A stretch of DNA of 33,102 nt, taken from assembly GCF_016213215.1 (NCBI RefSeq), contig NZ_JACRAW010000157.1, positions 1 to 33,102 on the forward strand, given 5' to 3'. This document shows, in pieces, positions 15,536 through 23,914 of this stretch. The notes under the pieces were generated by a model that saw only the letters and a program-made list of their open reading frames with translations, searched no databases and was not told the origin of the DNA. Each line of letters opens with the position of its first letter. The first letter of the stretch is position 1. The position numbers and the translations under genes are program-made. Source of the DNA: Bradyrhizobium sp. Its GTDB lineage: Bacteria; Pseudomonadota; Alphaproteobacteria; Rhizobiales; Xanthobacteraceae.

Positions 15536-16603
15536 ATGGAATTCTTTCAAAGCGCATTCTGGACCGGTTTCCTCTGGCCGCTGATCATCATGGTCGCGCA
15601 GAGCGTTCTTCTGCTCGTCGTGCTCCTGGTTGCGATCGCCTACATCCTGCTCGCCGACCGCAAGATCTGGGCCGCGGTCCAGATCCGGCGCGGTCCGAAC
15701 GTCGTCGGCCCGTGGGGCCTCTTCCAGTCGTTCGCCGACCTTCTGAAGTTCGTGTTCAAGGAGCCGGTGATCCCCTCCGGCGCCAACAAGGGCATCTTCC
15801 TGCTGGCCCCGCTGGTGTCCTGCGTTCTGTCGCTCGCCGCCTGGGCCGTGATCCCGACCAATCTCGGCTGGGTGATCGCCGACATCAATGTCGGCATCCT
15901 CTACATCTTCGCGATCTCGTCGCTATCGATCTACGGCATCATCATGGCCGGCTGGGCGTCGAACTCGAAATACCCGTTCCTCGCCGCCCTGCGCTCGGCG
16001 GCGCAGATGGTTTCCTACGAGGTCTCGATCGGCTTCGTCATCATCACAGTGCTGTTGTGCGCCGGCTCGCTGAATCTTTCGGCGGTGGTGGAGGCCCAGA
16101 ACACCCGCGGCATCGGCAGCCTGATCGGACTGCCGCAGCTCACGATCCTGAACTGGTACGTGTGGCCGCTGTTGCCGATGTTCGTGGTGTTCTACGTCTC
16201 GGCGCTGGCGGAGACCAACCGTCCGCCGTTCGACCTGGTCGAAGCCGAGTCCGAGCTCGTGGCTGGCTTCATGGTCGAGTACGGCTCGACGCCGTACCTC
16301 CTGTTCATGCTCGGCGAGTATGTCGCGATCTGCACCATGTGCGCGATGGCGACGATCCTGTTCCTGGGCGGCTGGCTGCCGCCCGTGGCATTGCCGCCGT
16401 TCACCTGGGTGCCGGGGATCGTCTGGTTCTCGCTGAAGCTCCTGTTCATGTTCTTCCTGTTCGCGATGGCGAAGGCGATCGTGCCGCGCTACCGCTACGA
16501 CCAATTGATGCGGCTCGGCTGGAAGGTGTTCCTGCCGCTCTCGCTCGCGATGGTAGTCGTAGTCGCCGGCGTGCTGCACTTTGCCGGCATCGCGCCGAAG
16601 TGA
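15536..16603 (+). CDS. nuoH: NADH-quinone oxidoreductase subunit H (complex I, ND1 type)
   Basis: A 355-aa membrane subunit with about eight transmembrane helices that docks the hydrophilic arm and forms the quinone entry channel. The conserved RRGPNVVGPWGLFQ loop follows the first helix. The acidic cytoplasmic loop TNRPPFDLVEAESELVAG carries the Glu residues thought to couple quinone chemistry to proton transfer. The C-terminal region has PRYRYDQLMRLGWK, another family hallmark. It starts 10 bases after nuoG; nuoI begins 7 bases after its end. Confidence 0.97.
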   Translation: MEFFQSAFWTGFLWPLIIMVAQSVLLLVVLLVAIAYILLADRKIWAAVQIRRGPNVVGPWGLFQSFADLLKFVFKEPVIPSGANKGIFLLAPLVSCVLSLAAWAVIPTNLGWVIADINVGILYIFAISSLSIYGIIMAGWASNSKYPFLAALRSAAQMVSYEVSIGFVIITVLLCAGSLNLSAVVEAQNTRGIGSLIGLPQLTILNWYVWPLLPMFVVFYVSALAETNRPPFDLVEAESELVAGFMVEYGSTPYLLFMLGEYVAICTMCAMATILFLGGWLPPVALPPFTWVPGIVWFSLKLLFMFFLFAMAKAIVPRYRYDQLMRLGWKVFLPLSLAMVVVVAGVLHFAGIAPK

Positions 16604-16610
16604 GGTAACC

Positions 16611-17099
16611 ATGGGTATCAACGTCAACGCGCGCTCGCTGCTGCTGACGGAGTTCGTATCCGCGTTCTTCCTCGCGATGCGCTACTTCTTCCAGCCGAAA
16701 CCGACGATCAACTACCCGTTCGAGAAGAACCCGATCTCGCCGCGTTTTCGCGGCGAGCATGCGCTGCGCCGCTATCCCAACGGCGAGGAGCGCTGCATCG
16801 CCTGCAAGCTGTGCGAGGCGATCTGCCCGGCGCAGGCGATCACCATCGAGGCCGGCCCGCGCCGCAACGACGGCACCCGCCGCACCGTGCGCTACGACAT
16901 CGACATGGTGAAGTGCATCTATTGCGGGCTGTGCCAGGAAGCCTGTCCGGTCGACGCCATCGTCGAAGGGCCGAATTTCGAATTCGCGACCGAGACGCGC
17001 GAGGAGCTCTATTATGACAAGGCGAAACTGCTCTCCAACGGCGACCGCTGGGAGCGCGAGATTGCAAAAGCGATCTCGCTGGATGCGCCGTACCGGTGA
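16611..17099 (+). CDS. nuoI: NADH-quinone oxidoreductase subunit I (complex I, TYKY type)
   Basis: A 162-aa 8Fe ferredoxin-like subunit carrying clusters N6a and N6b, which pass electrons to N2 in NuoB. There are two CxxCxxCxxxCP motifs: Cys62-65-68-72 (CIACKLCEAICP) and Cys102-105-108-112 (CIYCGLCQEACP). The N-terminal amphipathic helix (about residues 8-28, SLLLTEFVSAFFLAMRYFF) anchors it to the membrane arm, as in mitochondria. The ATG at 16611 with GTGAGG upstream is preferred; the same frame is open to 16581, inside the nuoH end. Confidence 0.97.
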   Translation: MGINVNARSLLLTEFVSAFFLAMRYFFQPKPTINYPFEKNPISPRFRGEHALRRYPNGEERCIACKLCEAICPAQAITIEAGPRRNDGTRRTVRYDIDMVKCIYCGLCQEACPVDAIVEGPNFEFATETREELYYDKAKLLSNGDRWEREIAKAISLDAPYR

Positions 17100-17108
17100 G
17101 GTGAGTAG

Positions 17109-17747
17109 ATGATCCTTCCCGCGTTGTTCTTTTATCTGTTTGCCGGCGTCTGCGTGGCATCGGCGGTGATGGTGATTGCGTCACGCAATCCCGTGCACTC
17201 CGTGCTGTACCTGATCCTGGCCTTCGTCAACGCCTCGGGCCTGTTCGTGCTGATGGGCGCGGAATTCCTGGCGATGATCCTGATCGTCGTCTATGTCGGC
17301 GCGGTGGCAGTCCTGTTCCTGTTCGTGATCATGATGCTCGACGTCGACTTCGTCGAGTTGCGCGAGGGCTTCATCGAGTATCTGCCGGTCGGCGTTGTGG
17401 TCGGCGGCATCTTCCTGTTCGAGCTTATGATGACGGTGGGCGCCTGGGTCATCAAACCCGGCGTGACAAAGGCGATCACGGCGGCGATCCCCGCCAATGT
17501 CAGCAACACCGAGGCGCTCGGCCTCGTGCTGTACACGAAGTACATCCATTACTTCCAGCTTGCCGGCTTGGTGCTGCTGGTGGCGATGATCGGCGCGATC
17601 GTGCTGACGCTGCGGCACAAGGCGAACGTCAAGCGGCAGAGCATTCCAGTGCAGAATGCGCGTACGCCGGAGCTTGCCATGAGTGTGCGCAAGGTGACCT
17701 CGGGCCAGGGATTGCAGGACGCGGATGCTGCGGAGTGGGTGCAATGA
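17109..17747 (+). CDS. nuoJ: NADH-quinone oxidoreductase subunit J (complex I, ND6 type)
   Basis: A 212-aa membrane subunit with five transmembrane helices. The third helix carries the conserved Tyr/Gly-rich stretch MILIVVYVGAVAVLFLFVIM, where the pi-bulge that switches during turnover sits. The hydrophilic C-terminal tail (from about residue 175) is variable. The ribosome-binding site is GTGAGGTGAG. The last bases overlap the nuoK start (ATGA), implying coupled translation. Confidence 0.96.
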   Translation: MILPALFFYLFAGVCVASAVMVIASRNPVHSVLYLILAFVNASGLFVLMGAEFLAMILIVVYVGAVAVLFLFVIMMLDVDFVELREGFIEYLPVGVVVGGIFLFELMMTVGAWVIKPGVTKAITAAIPANVSNTEALGLVLYTKYIHYFQLAGLVLLVAMIGAIVLTLRHKANVKRQSIPVQNARTPELAMSVRKVTSGQGLQDADAAEWVQ

Positions 17748-18052
17748 CGATCGGGCTTGGTCACTATCTGGCCGTCGGGGCGATCCTGTTCACGCTCGGC
17801 ATCCTCGGCATCTTCCTGAACCGCAAGAACATCATCGTCATCCTGATGTCGATCGAGCTGATCCTGCTCTCGGTCAACATCAACCTGGTGGCGTTCTCGA
17901 CCTTCCTCGGCGACATCGTCGGTCAGGTATTCGCGCTGCTGGTGCTGACGGTTGCCGCGGCGGAAGCCGCGATCGGTCTTGCCATCCTGGTCGTGTATTA
18001 CCGCAACCGTGGCTCGATCGCGGTCGACGACGTCAATCTGATGAAGGGTTAA
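17744..18052 (+). CDS. nuoK: NADH-quinone oxidoreductase subunit K (complex I, ND4L type)
   Basis: A 102-aa subunit with three transmembrane helices. Conserved buried glutamates of the proton path are in MSIELILLSVNINLV (helix 2) and VAAAEAAIGLAI (helix 3). The start at 17744, overlapping the nuoJ stop, gives the usual N-terminus TIGLGHYLAVGAILF; an alternative 9 bases upstream is less likely. nuoL follows after 7 bases. Confidence 0.97.
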   Translation: MTIGLGHYLAVGAILFTLGILGIFLNRKNIIVILMSIELILLSVNINLVAFSTFLGDIVGQVFALLVLTVAAAEAAIGLAILVVYYRNRGSIAVDDVNLMKG

Positions 18053-18059
18053 CCCAGCT

Positions 18060-20135
18060 ATGGTCCAGGCAATCGTCTTTCTGCCGCTGCTGGGTGCCAT
18101 CCTCGCCGGCCTGATCGCCATTTTCGGCGCACATGCCCGCAACCCGAGCGGCGACACCGTCGAGCATCATGACGACGCGCACGGCCATGGTGACGCACAT
18201 GCGTCCGCCGCCCATGACGATCATGCGCCCGACGATCACGGCCATGACGATCACCACGTCTCCGAGCCGCCGGCGCAGGGCTCGCGGGCGGCCGAACTGA
18301 TCACGACCGCGCTGCTGTTCGTCTCGTGCGCGCTGTCCTGGTTCGCGCTGGTGGACGTCGGATTCCTGCACCACGAGGCTCGGATCGCGCTGTTCCCCTG
18401 GATCAACTCGGGCGACCTCCAGGTGAGCTGGGCTTTGCGGGTCGACACGCTGACCGCGGTGATGCTGGTCGTGGTGACGACCGTTTCCTCGCTCGTCCAC
18501 CTCTATTCCATCGGCTACATGGACGAGGATCCGCACCGGCCGCGCTTCTTCGGCTATCTTTCGTTGTTTACCTTCGCCATGCTGATGCTGGTGACGGCGG
18601 ACAACCTGGTGCAGATGTACTTCGGCTGGGAGGGCGTCGGTCTCGCCAGCTACCTGCTGATCGGCTTCTGGTACCTGCGGCCTTCGGCCAATGCGGCGGC
18701 GATCAAGGCCTTCGTGGTCAACCGCGTCGGCGATTTCGGCTTCGGCCTCGGTATCTTTGCCGTGTTCTTCCTGGTCGGCTCGACCGATTTCGAGACCATT
18801 TTCGCCGCGGCGCCCAGCCTTGCCGGCAAGACCATCAACTTCGTGGGCTGGCAAGCGGACGCGCTGACGCTCGCGTGCCTGCTGCTGTTCATGGGCGCGA
18901 TGGGCAAATCGGCCCAGTTCCTGCTGCACACCTGGTTGCCGGACGCGATGGAAGGCCCGACGCCCGTCTCGGCCCTGATCCACGCCGCGACAATGGTCAC
19001 CGCCGGCGTGTTCATGGTGGCGCGCCTGTCGCCGCTGTTCGAGCTGGCGCCGAACGCGCAGGCGGTCGTGATGCTGGTCGGCGCTACCACGGCGTTCTTC
19101 GCCGCGACCGTGGGCCTCGTGCAGAACGACATCAAGCGCATCGTCGCTTACTCGACCTGTTCGCAGCTCGGCTACATGTTTGTCGCGATGGGGGCGGGGG
19201 CCTATTCGGTCGGCATGTTCCACCTGTTCACCCACGCCTTCTTCAAAGCGCTGCTGTTCCTCGGCTCGGGCTCGGTGATCTATGCGATGCATCACGAGCA
19301 GGACATCCGCCACATGGGCGGCCTGTGGCGCAAGATTCCCTATACGTATGCGGTTATGGTGGTCGGCACGCTCGCCCTGACCGGCTTCCCGCTCACGGCC
19401 GGCTATTTCTCCAAGGACGCGATCATCGAATCCGCGTACGCTTCGCACAATCCGTTTGCGATGTACGGGTTCCTGATGACGATCATCGCCGCCGCGCTGA
19501 CCTCGTTCTACTCCTGGCGCCTGATCTTCAAGACCTTCCACGGCCAGCCGCACGACGAGAAGCACTATGAGGCGGCCCATGAGAGCCCGCTCTGGATGCT
19601 GATCCCGATCGGCGTGCTGGCGGTCGGCTCGATCGCCGCGGGCTTCCCGTTCAAGGAACTGTTCGCGGGTCACGGCATCGAGGAATTCTTCCGCGAGTCC
19701 GTGAAGATGAACCCGCACATCGTCGAGGAAATGCACCACATTCCCCAAACCATCGCCTTCCTGCCCACGGTAATGATGGTTCTTGGCTTCCTGGTTTCGT
19801 ATCTGTTCTACATTCGGCGGCCCTACCTGCCGGTCGAACTCGCGAACAGCCAGCCGATGCTGAACCAATTCCTGCTCAACAAGTGGTATTTCGACGAGCT
19901 CTACGACCTCATCTTGGTGCGTCCGACCAAGTGGCTCGGTCGCTTTCTCTGGAAGAAGGGAGACGGATGGTTCATCGACGGCTTCGGCCCCGATGGCGTT
20001 TCGGCTCGGGTGTTCGATATCACCCGCAACGCCGTGAAGATCCAGACCGGCTACCTCTATCACTACGCGTTCGCGATGCTGATTGGCGTAGCGGGCTTGA
20101 TCACCTGGTTCATGTTCGGCCTGGGAGGCCAGTAA
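18060..20135 (+). CDS. nuoL: NADH-quinone oxidoreductase subunit L (complex I, ND5 type) with His/Asp-rich insert
   Basis: A 691-aa antiporter-like proton-pumping subunit at the distal end of the membrane arm. It has the key residues of the family: Glu in YFGWEGVGLASYLL, Lys in MGAMGKSAQFLLHTWLPDAM, and Lys in TAGYFSKDAII. The C-terminus has the long region that forms the lateral helix and last helix. It is longer than E. coli NuoL (613 aa), partly because residues 28-70, between helices 1 and 2, form a polar insert with 11 His and 10 Asp (for example DDHAPDDHGHDDHH). Such a patch resembles metal-binding loops. The frame and codon usage run through it without a break. Starts 7 bases after nuoK; nuoM begins at the base after its stop codon. 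Confidence 0.97.
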   Translation: MVQAIVFLPLLGAILAGLIAIFGAHARNPSGDTVEHHDDAHGHGDAHASAAHDDHAPDDHGHDDHHVSEPPAQGSRAAELITTALLFVSCALSWFALVDVGFLHHEARIALFPWINSGDLQVSWALRVDTLTAVMLVVVTTVSSLVHLYSIGYMDEDPHRPRFFGYLSLFTFAMLMLVTADNLVQMYFGWEGVGLASYLLIGFWYLRPSANAAAIKAFVVNRVGDFGFGLGIFAVFFLVGSTDFETIFAAAPSLAGKTINFVGWQADALTLACLLLFMGAMGKSAQFLLHTWLPDAMEGPTPVSALIHAATMVTAGVFMVARLSPLFELAPNAQAVVMLVGATTAFFAATVGLVQNDIKRIVAYSTCSQLGYMFVAMGAGAYSVGMFHLFTHAFFKALLFLGSGSVIYAMHHEQDIRHMGGLWRKIPYTYAVMVVGTLALTGFPLTAGYFSKDAIIESAYASHNPFAMYGFLMTIIAAALTSFYSWRLIFKTFHGQPHDEKHYEAAHESPLWMLIPIGVLAVGSIAAGFPFKELFAGHGIEEFFRESVKMNPHIVEEMHHIPQTIAFLPTVMMVLGFLVSYLFYIRRPYLPVELANSQPMLNQFLLNKWYFDELYDLILVRPTKWLGRFLWKKGDGWFIDGFGPDGVSARVFDITRNAVKIQTGYLYHYAFAMLIGVAGLITWFMFGLGGQ

Positions 20136-21641
20136 ATGACTACCTGGCCCATTCTCTCGGTCGTCACCTTCCTGCCGCTGGTCGGCGCGCTGCTGGTCTA
20201 CGTCAGCCGCGGCGACGATGAAGCGGCACAGCGCAATTCGCGCTGGATCGCGCTTTGGACCACGGTGATCACTTTCGCTGTATCGCTGATCCTCATCGCC
20301 CGCTTCGACCCGTCGGTTGCCGACTTCCAGTTCGTCGAGAAGGCGCCGTGGCTCGCCAATACGATCACCTATCACATGGGTGTCGACGGCATTTCGCTGC
20401 CCTTCGTCATCCTGACCACCGCCTTGATGCCGTTCTGCATCATCGCGAGCTGGAAGGTCACCTCACGGGTGCGCGAATACATGATCGCGTTCCTCGTCCT
20501 CGAAACGCTGATGGTCGGCACCTTCTCGGCGCTCGATCTCGTGCTCTTCTACCTCTTCTTCGAAGGCGGCCTGATCCCGATGTTCCTGATCATCGGCGTC
20601 TGGGGCGGTCCGCGCCGGGTGTACGCGTCGTTCAAGTTCTTCCTCTATACGCTGCTGGGCTCGGTCCTGATGCTGCTGGCGATCATGGCGCTGTACTGGA
20701 ACGGCGGCACGACCGACATCCCGACCCTGATGCACACCACGGTGCCGCGGTCCCTGCAGACCTGGGCGTGGCTGGCGTTCTTCGCGTCCTTCGCGGTGAA
20801 GATGCCGATGTGGCCGGTGCACACCTGGCTCCCGGACGCGCACGTCGAGGCACCGACCGCTGGCTCGGTGATCCTGGCCGCAATCCTGTTGAAGATGGGC
20901 GGCTACGGATTCCTGCGCTTCTCGCTGCCGATGTTCCCGCTGGCCTCGCACGACTTCGCGCCGCTGATCTTCACCCTGTCGGTCGTCGCCATCGTCTACA
21001 CCTCGCTGGTGGCCTTGATGCAGGAGGACATGAAGAAGCTGATCGCGTACTCGTCGGTCGCGCACATGGGCTTCGTGACCATGGGCATCTTCGCCGGCAC
21101 CATCCAGGGCGTGGCGGGCGGCGTGTTCCAGATGATCTCGCACGGCATCGTGTCGGGTGCGCTGTTCCTCTGCGTCGGCATCGTCTACGACCGCATGCAT
21201 ACCCGCGAGATCGCGGCCTATGGCGGCCTGGTGAACCGGATGCCGCTCTACGCGCTGGTATTCATGATCTTTACCATGGCCAATGTCGGCCTGCCCGGCA
21301 CATCGGGCTTCGTTGGCGAGTTCATGACGCTGCTCGGCACCTTCAGGATGTCGATTACGACAGCCGTCTTCGCCTCGCTGGGCGTGATCCTGTCGGCTGC
21401 CTATGCGCTGTGGCTCTACCGCAAGGTCGTTTTCGGGCCGCTCGTCAAGCCGTCGCTGATGAGCATCAAGGACCTCACGTTCCGCGAGGGATTGACTCTC
21501 TTCCCGCTGGTTGCGCTGACGATCCTGTTCGGGGTCTATCCGAAGCCGGTGCTCGACATGTCGGCCGCATCGGTCCAGCAACTCGTCAACAACTACAACA
21601 CTGCGGTGACGGCCGTGAAGGCCGCCGCGCTGCTCCAGTAG
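20136..21641 (+). CDS. nuoM: NADH-quinone oxidoreductase subunit M (complex I, ND4 type)
   Basis: A 501-aa antiporter-like subunit with about 14 helices. The functional charges are in place: Glu in FYLFFEGGLIPMF, Lys in FAVKMPMWPVHTWLPDAH, a second Lys in AAILLKMGGYG, and Glu in GTSGFVGEFMTLLG. The HVEAPTAGSV loop is typical. The ATG directly abuts the nuoL stop (TAAATG), with GGGAGGCC as the ribosome-binding site. Confidence 0.97.
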   Translation: MTTWPILSVVTFLPLVGALLVYVSRGDDEAAQRNSRWIALWTTVITFAVSLILIARFDPSVADFQFVEKAPWLANTITYHMGVDGISLPFVILTTALMPFCIIASWKVTSRVREYMIAFLVLETLMVGTFSALDLVLFYLFFEGGLIPMFLIIGVWGGPRRVYASFKFFLYTLLGSVLMLLAIMALYWNGGTTDIPTLMHTTVPRSLQTWAWLAFFASFAVKMPMWPVHTWLPDAHVEAPTAGSVILAAILLKMGGYGFLRFSLPMFPLASHDFAPLIFTLSVVAIVYTSLVALMQEDMKKLIAYSSVAHMGFVTMGIFAGTIQGVAGGVFQMISHGIVSGALFLCVGIVYDRMHTREIAAYGGLVNRMPLYALVFMIFTMANVGLPGTSGFVGEFMTLLGTFRMSITTAVFASLGVILSAAYALWLYRKVVFGPLVKPSLMSIKDLTFREGLTLFPLVALTILFGVYPKPVLDMSAASVQQLVNNYNTAVTAVKAAALLQ

Positions 21642-21663
21642 GGCGGCAGGTCAGGATATCGCC

Positions 21664-23100
21664 ATGAGCTTTGAGACTGCAGGTTATCAATTGACGCCGG
21701 TGCTGCCGGAGCTTGTGCTCGCCGTCGGCAGCATGGCGCTGTTGATGCTCGGCGCCTATCGCGGGCAGGGAACGACCAAGGCGGTGACAACGCTCGCGGT
21801 GGTATTGTTGATCGCGACCGGCGTCATCGAACTGCTGTTGCCGGCGGGCAAGCTCACGACCTTTGGCGGCAGCTTCATCGTCGACGACTTCGCGCGCTTC
21901 CTGAAGATCCTTGCCCTGATCGGCTCGGTCGTGACGCTGATCCTGTCGGCGGAGTTTCTGTCCGACCCGTCGCGCCGCATCTTCGAATATTCGATCCTGG
22001 TGCTGCTCTCCACCCTCGGCATGATGGTGCTGATCTCGGCCGGCGATCTGATCTCGCTCTATCTCGGCCTCGAGCTCATGTCGCTGGCGCTCTACGTCGT
22101 TGCCAGCAGCCACCGCGACAACGCCAAGTCGACCGAGGCGGGCCTGAAGTATTTCGTCCTCGGCGCGCTGTCCTCGGGCATGCTGCTCTATGGCGCGTCT
22201 CTGATCTACGGCTTCACCGGCACGGTCAGCTTCGCAGGGATTGCCGCCGCGGCCAATGAGCCGAGCATTGGCCTCGTGTTCGGCCTGGTGTTCCTGCTCG
22301 CCGGTCTGTGCTTCAAGATCTCGGTGGTGCCGTTCCATATGTGGACGCCCGACGTCTACGAGGGCGCGCCGACCCCGGTGACCGCGTTCTTTGCCTCGGC
22401 TCCGAAAGTCGCCGCGCTTGCCGTGCTCACCCGCGCGACGCTCACCGCATTCCCCGGCATCCTCTCGCAGTGGCAGCAGATACTGGTCTTCGTTGCGATC
22501 GCCTCGATGGCACTCGGCGCCTTTGCGGCGATCGGGCAGCAGAACATCAAGCGACTGATGGCTTATTCCTCGATCGGCCATATGGGCTTCGCGCTGGTCG
22601 GGCTTGCCGCTGGCACGCCGGAAGGCGCGCAGGGCGTGCTGGTCTACATCGTGATCTACGTGACGATGACGCTCGGCTCCTTCGCGGTCATCCTGGCGAT
22701 GAAGCGCGGCGGCCAGAACTTCGAGAACATCGGCGATTTTGCCGGGCTGTCGCGCACCAACCCGACGCTTGCCTTCTTCTTCGCGATGCTGCTGTTCTCG
22801 CTGGCCGGCGTGCCGCCGCTCGCGGGATTCTTTGCCAAGTGGTATGTCTTCGCCGCGGCGATCAAGGCCAACCTGTTCACGCTTGCGGTCATTGGCGTGC
22901 TGAGCAGCGTCGTGGGCGCGTATTACTATCTCGCCATCATCAAGGTGATGTACTTCGACGAGCCGCTGACCAAGCTCGACCCGGTGCGTGTGGAGCTGGG
23001 CGCCGTGGTCACGATCGCCGGCCTGTTCAACATCCTGTTCTTTGCCTATCCCGGCCCGCTGGTCAGTATGGCGAGCGCCGCGGCAAAGTCCTTGTTCTAG
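21664..23100 (+). CDS. nuoN: NADH-quinone oxidoreductase subunit N (complex I, ND2 type)
   Basis: A 478-aa antiporter-like subunit with 14 predicted helices, the last of the complex I genes. The conserved lysines are in FKISVVPFHMWTPDVYEGAP, QQNIKRLMAYSSIGHMG and PLAGFFAKWYVF. In GLELMSLALYVV the glutamate found in NuoL and NuoM is retained. The C-terminus ends in a short hydrophobic helix. The stop is separated from the birA start by one base, so transcription clearly continues beyond complex I. Confidence 0.97.
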   Translation: MSFETAGYQLTPVLPELVLAVGSMALLMLGAYRGQGTTKAVTTLAVVLLIATGVIELLLPAGKLTTFGGSFIVDDFARFLKILALIGSVVTLILSAEFLSDPSRRIFEYSILVLLSTLGMMVLISAGDLISLYLGLELMSLALYVVASSHRDNAKSTEAGLKYFVLGALSSGMLLYGASLIYGFTGTVSFAGIAAAANEPSIGLVFGLVFLLAGLCFKISVVPFHMWTPDVYEGAPTPVTAFFASAPKVAALAVLTRATLTAFPGILSQWQQILVFVAIASMALGAFAAIGQQNIKRLMAYSSIGHMGFALVGLAAGTPEGAQGVLVYIVIYVTMTLGSFAVILAMKRGGQNFENIGDFAGLSRTNPTLAFFFAMLLFSLAGVPPLAGFFAKWYVFAAAIKANLFTLAVIGVLSSVVGAYYYLAIIKVMYFDEPLTKLDPVRVELGAVVTIAGLFNILFFAYPGPLVSMASAAAKSLF

Positions 23101-23101
23101 G

Positions 23102-23914
23102 ATGAGTTTCGCGCTCGGTCCTCTAGCTCTCAAGGCGGGCTACCGGCTCGCGGCCTTAGACCAGATCGGCTCGACCAATGCGGAAGCGCTGGCGCGGGCT
23201 CGCGCCGGCGAGCGCGGACCGGTGTGGTTCGTGACGACGGAGCAGACTGCGGGGCGGGGGCGTCGGCAGCGGGCCTGGATAGCCCCTCGCGGTAACCTCG
23301 CCAGCAGCATCCTGGAAGTCATGGACGTCGCGCCTGGGACGGCGGCGACGCTCGGTTTCGCCGCCGGGCTCGCGCTGGATTCGGCGCTGCGGAAGGTGAG
23401 CATCGAGGCCGTCCTGCGCGCGGGTGGCGGCGATCCGTTCAAGTTTGCACTGAAATGGCCCAATGATGCGCTGGCCGGGGGGAAGAAGCTCTCCGGCATG
23501 CTGCTGGAGGCCGAGGGCGCTCCCGGAGGCGGGTTGGCCGTGGTGGTCGGGATCGGCACCAATGTGGTGGCAGCGCCCGAGGGGACGCCGGTGCCGGCGA
23601 TCTCGCTCAAGGACCTCGGAATCAACGTGAGCGCCGAGGAGCTGTTCGCCGCCTTGTCGGACGGCTGGGCGGAATTCCGGGCTATTTGGGACAACGGCCG
23701 CGGCTTCAGCGAGATCCGGAGGCTATGGCTCGCCCGCGCTGCCGGGCTTGGCCAGGCTGTTGCGATCAAGGCGGGGGGGACTACGATTGAGGGCATATTT
23801 GATACGATTGACGAGCAGGGGTGCATGATCGTGCGGACGAGCGACGGCCGGCAGGTGGCGATCACGGCCGGCGACGTCCATTTCGGTACCGCGGCCTCCG
23901 CAGGAGCAGCGTGA
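23102..23914 (+). CDS. birA: Biotin--[acetyl-CoA-carboxylase] ligase
   Basis: A 270-aa cytoplasmic enzyme that activates biotin with ATP and attaches it to biotin carboxyl carrier proteins. The biotinyl-adenylate loop GRGRRQR is at residues 51-57, followed by KWPND (118-122) and GKKLSGMLLE. The substrate-recognition segment DQIGSTNAEA is at 20-29. The small C-terminal SH3-like domain is present. There is no N-terminal helix-turn-helix domain, so unlike E. coli BirA it should not act as a repressor. The ATG lies one base after the nuoN stop without a clear ribosome-binding site, pointing to coupled translation; its own stop overlaps the rnj start (TGATG). Confidence 0.95.
   Translation: MSFALGPLALKAGYRLAALDQIGSTNAEALARARAGERGPVWFVTTEQTAGRGRRQRAWIAPRGNLASSILEVMDVAPGTAATLGFAAGLALDSALRKVSIEAVLRAGGGDPFKFALKWPNDALAGGKKLSGMLLEAEGAPGGGLAVVVGIGTNVVAAPEGTPVPAISLKDLGINVSAEELFAALSDGWAEFRAIWDNGRGFSEIRRLWLARAAGLGQAVAIKAGGTTIEGIFDTIDEQGCMIVRTSDGRQVAITAGDVHFGTAASAGAA

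Noticed and set aside
13764..15536. A 590-codon plus-strand frame overlapping nuoG in another phase
   Set aside because: Very Arg-rich composition typical of an out-of-phase frame; nuoG has all cluster ligands in its own frame.
18033..20375. A 780-codon open frame on the minus strand opposite nuoL
   Set aside because: It mirrors nuoL with its codon bias, is rich in Arg, His, Asp and Glu from reverse-complemented hydrophobic codons, has no domain, and nuoL is unmistakable on the plus strand.
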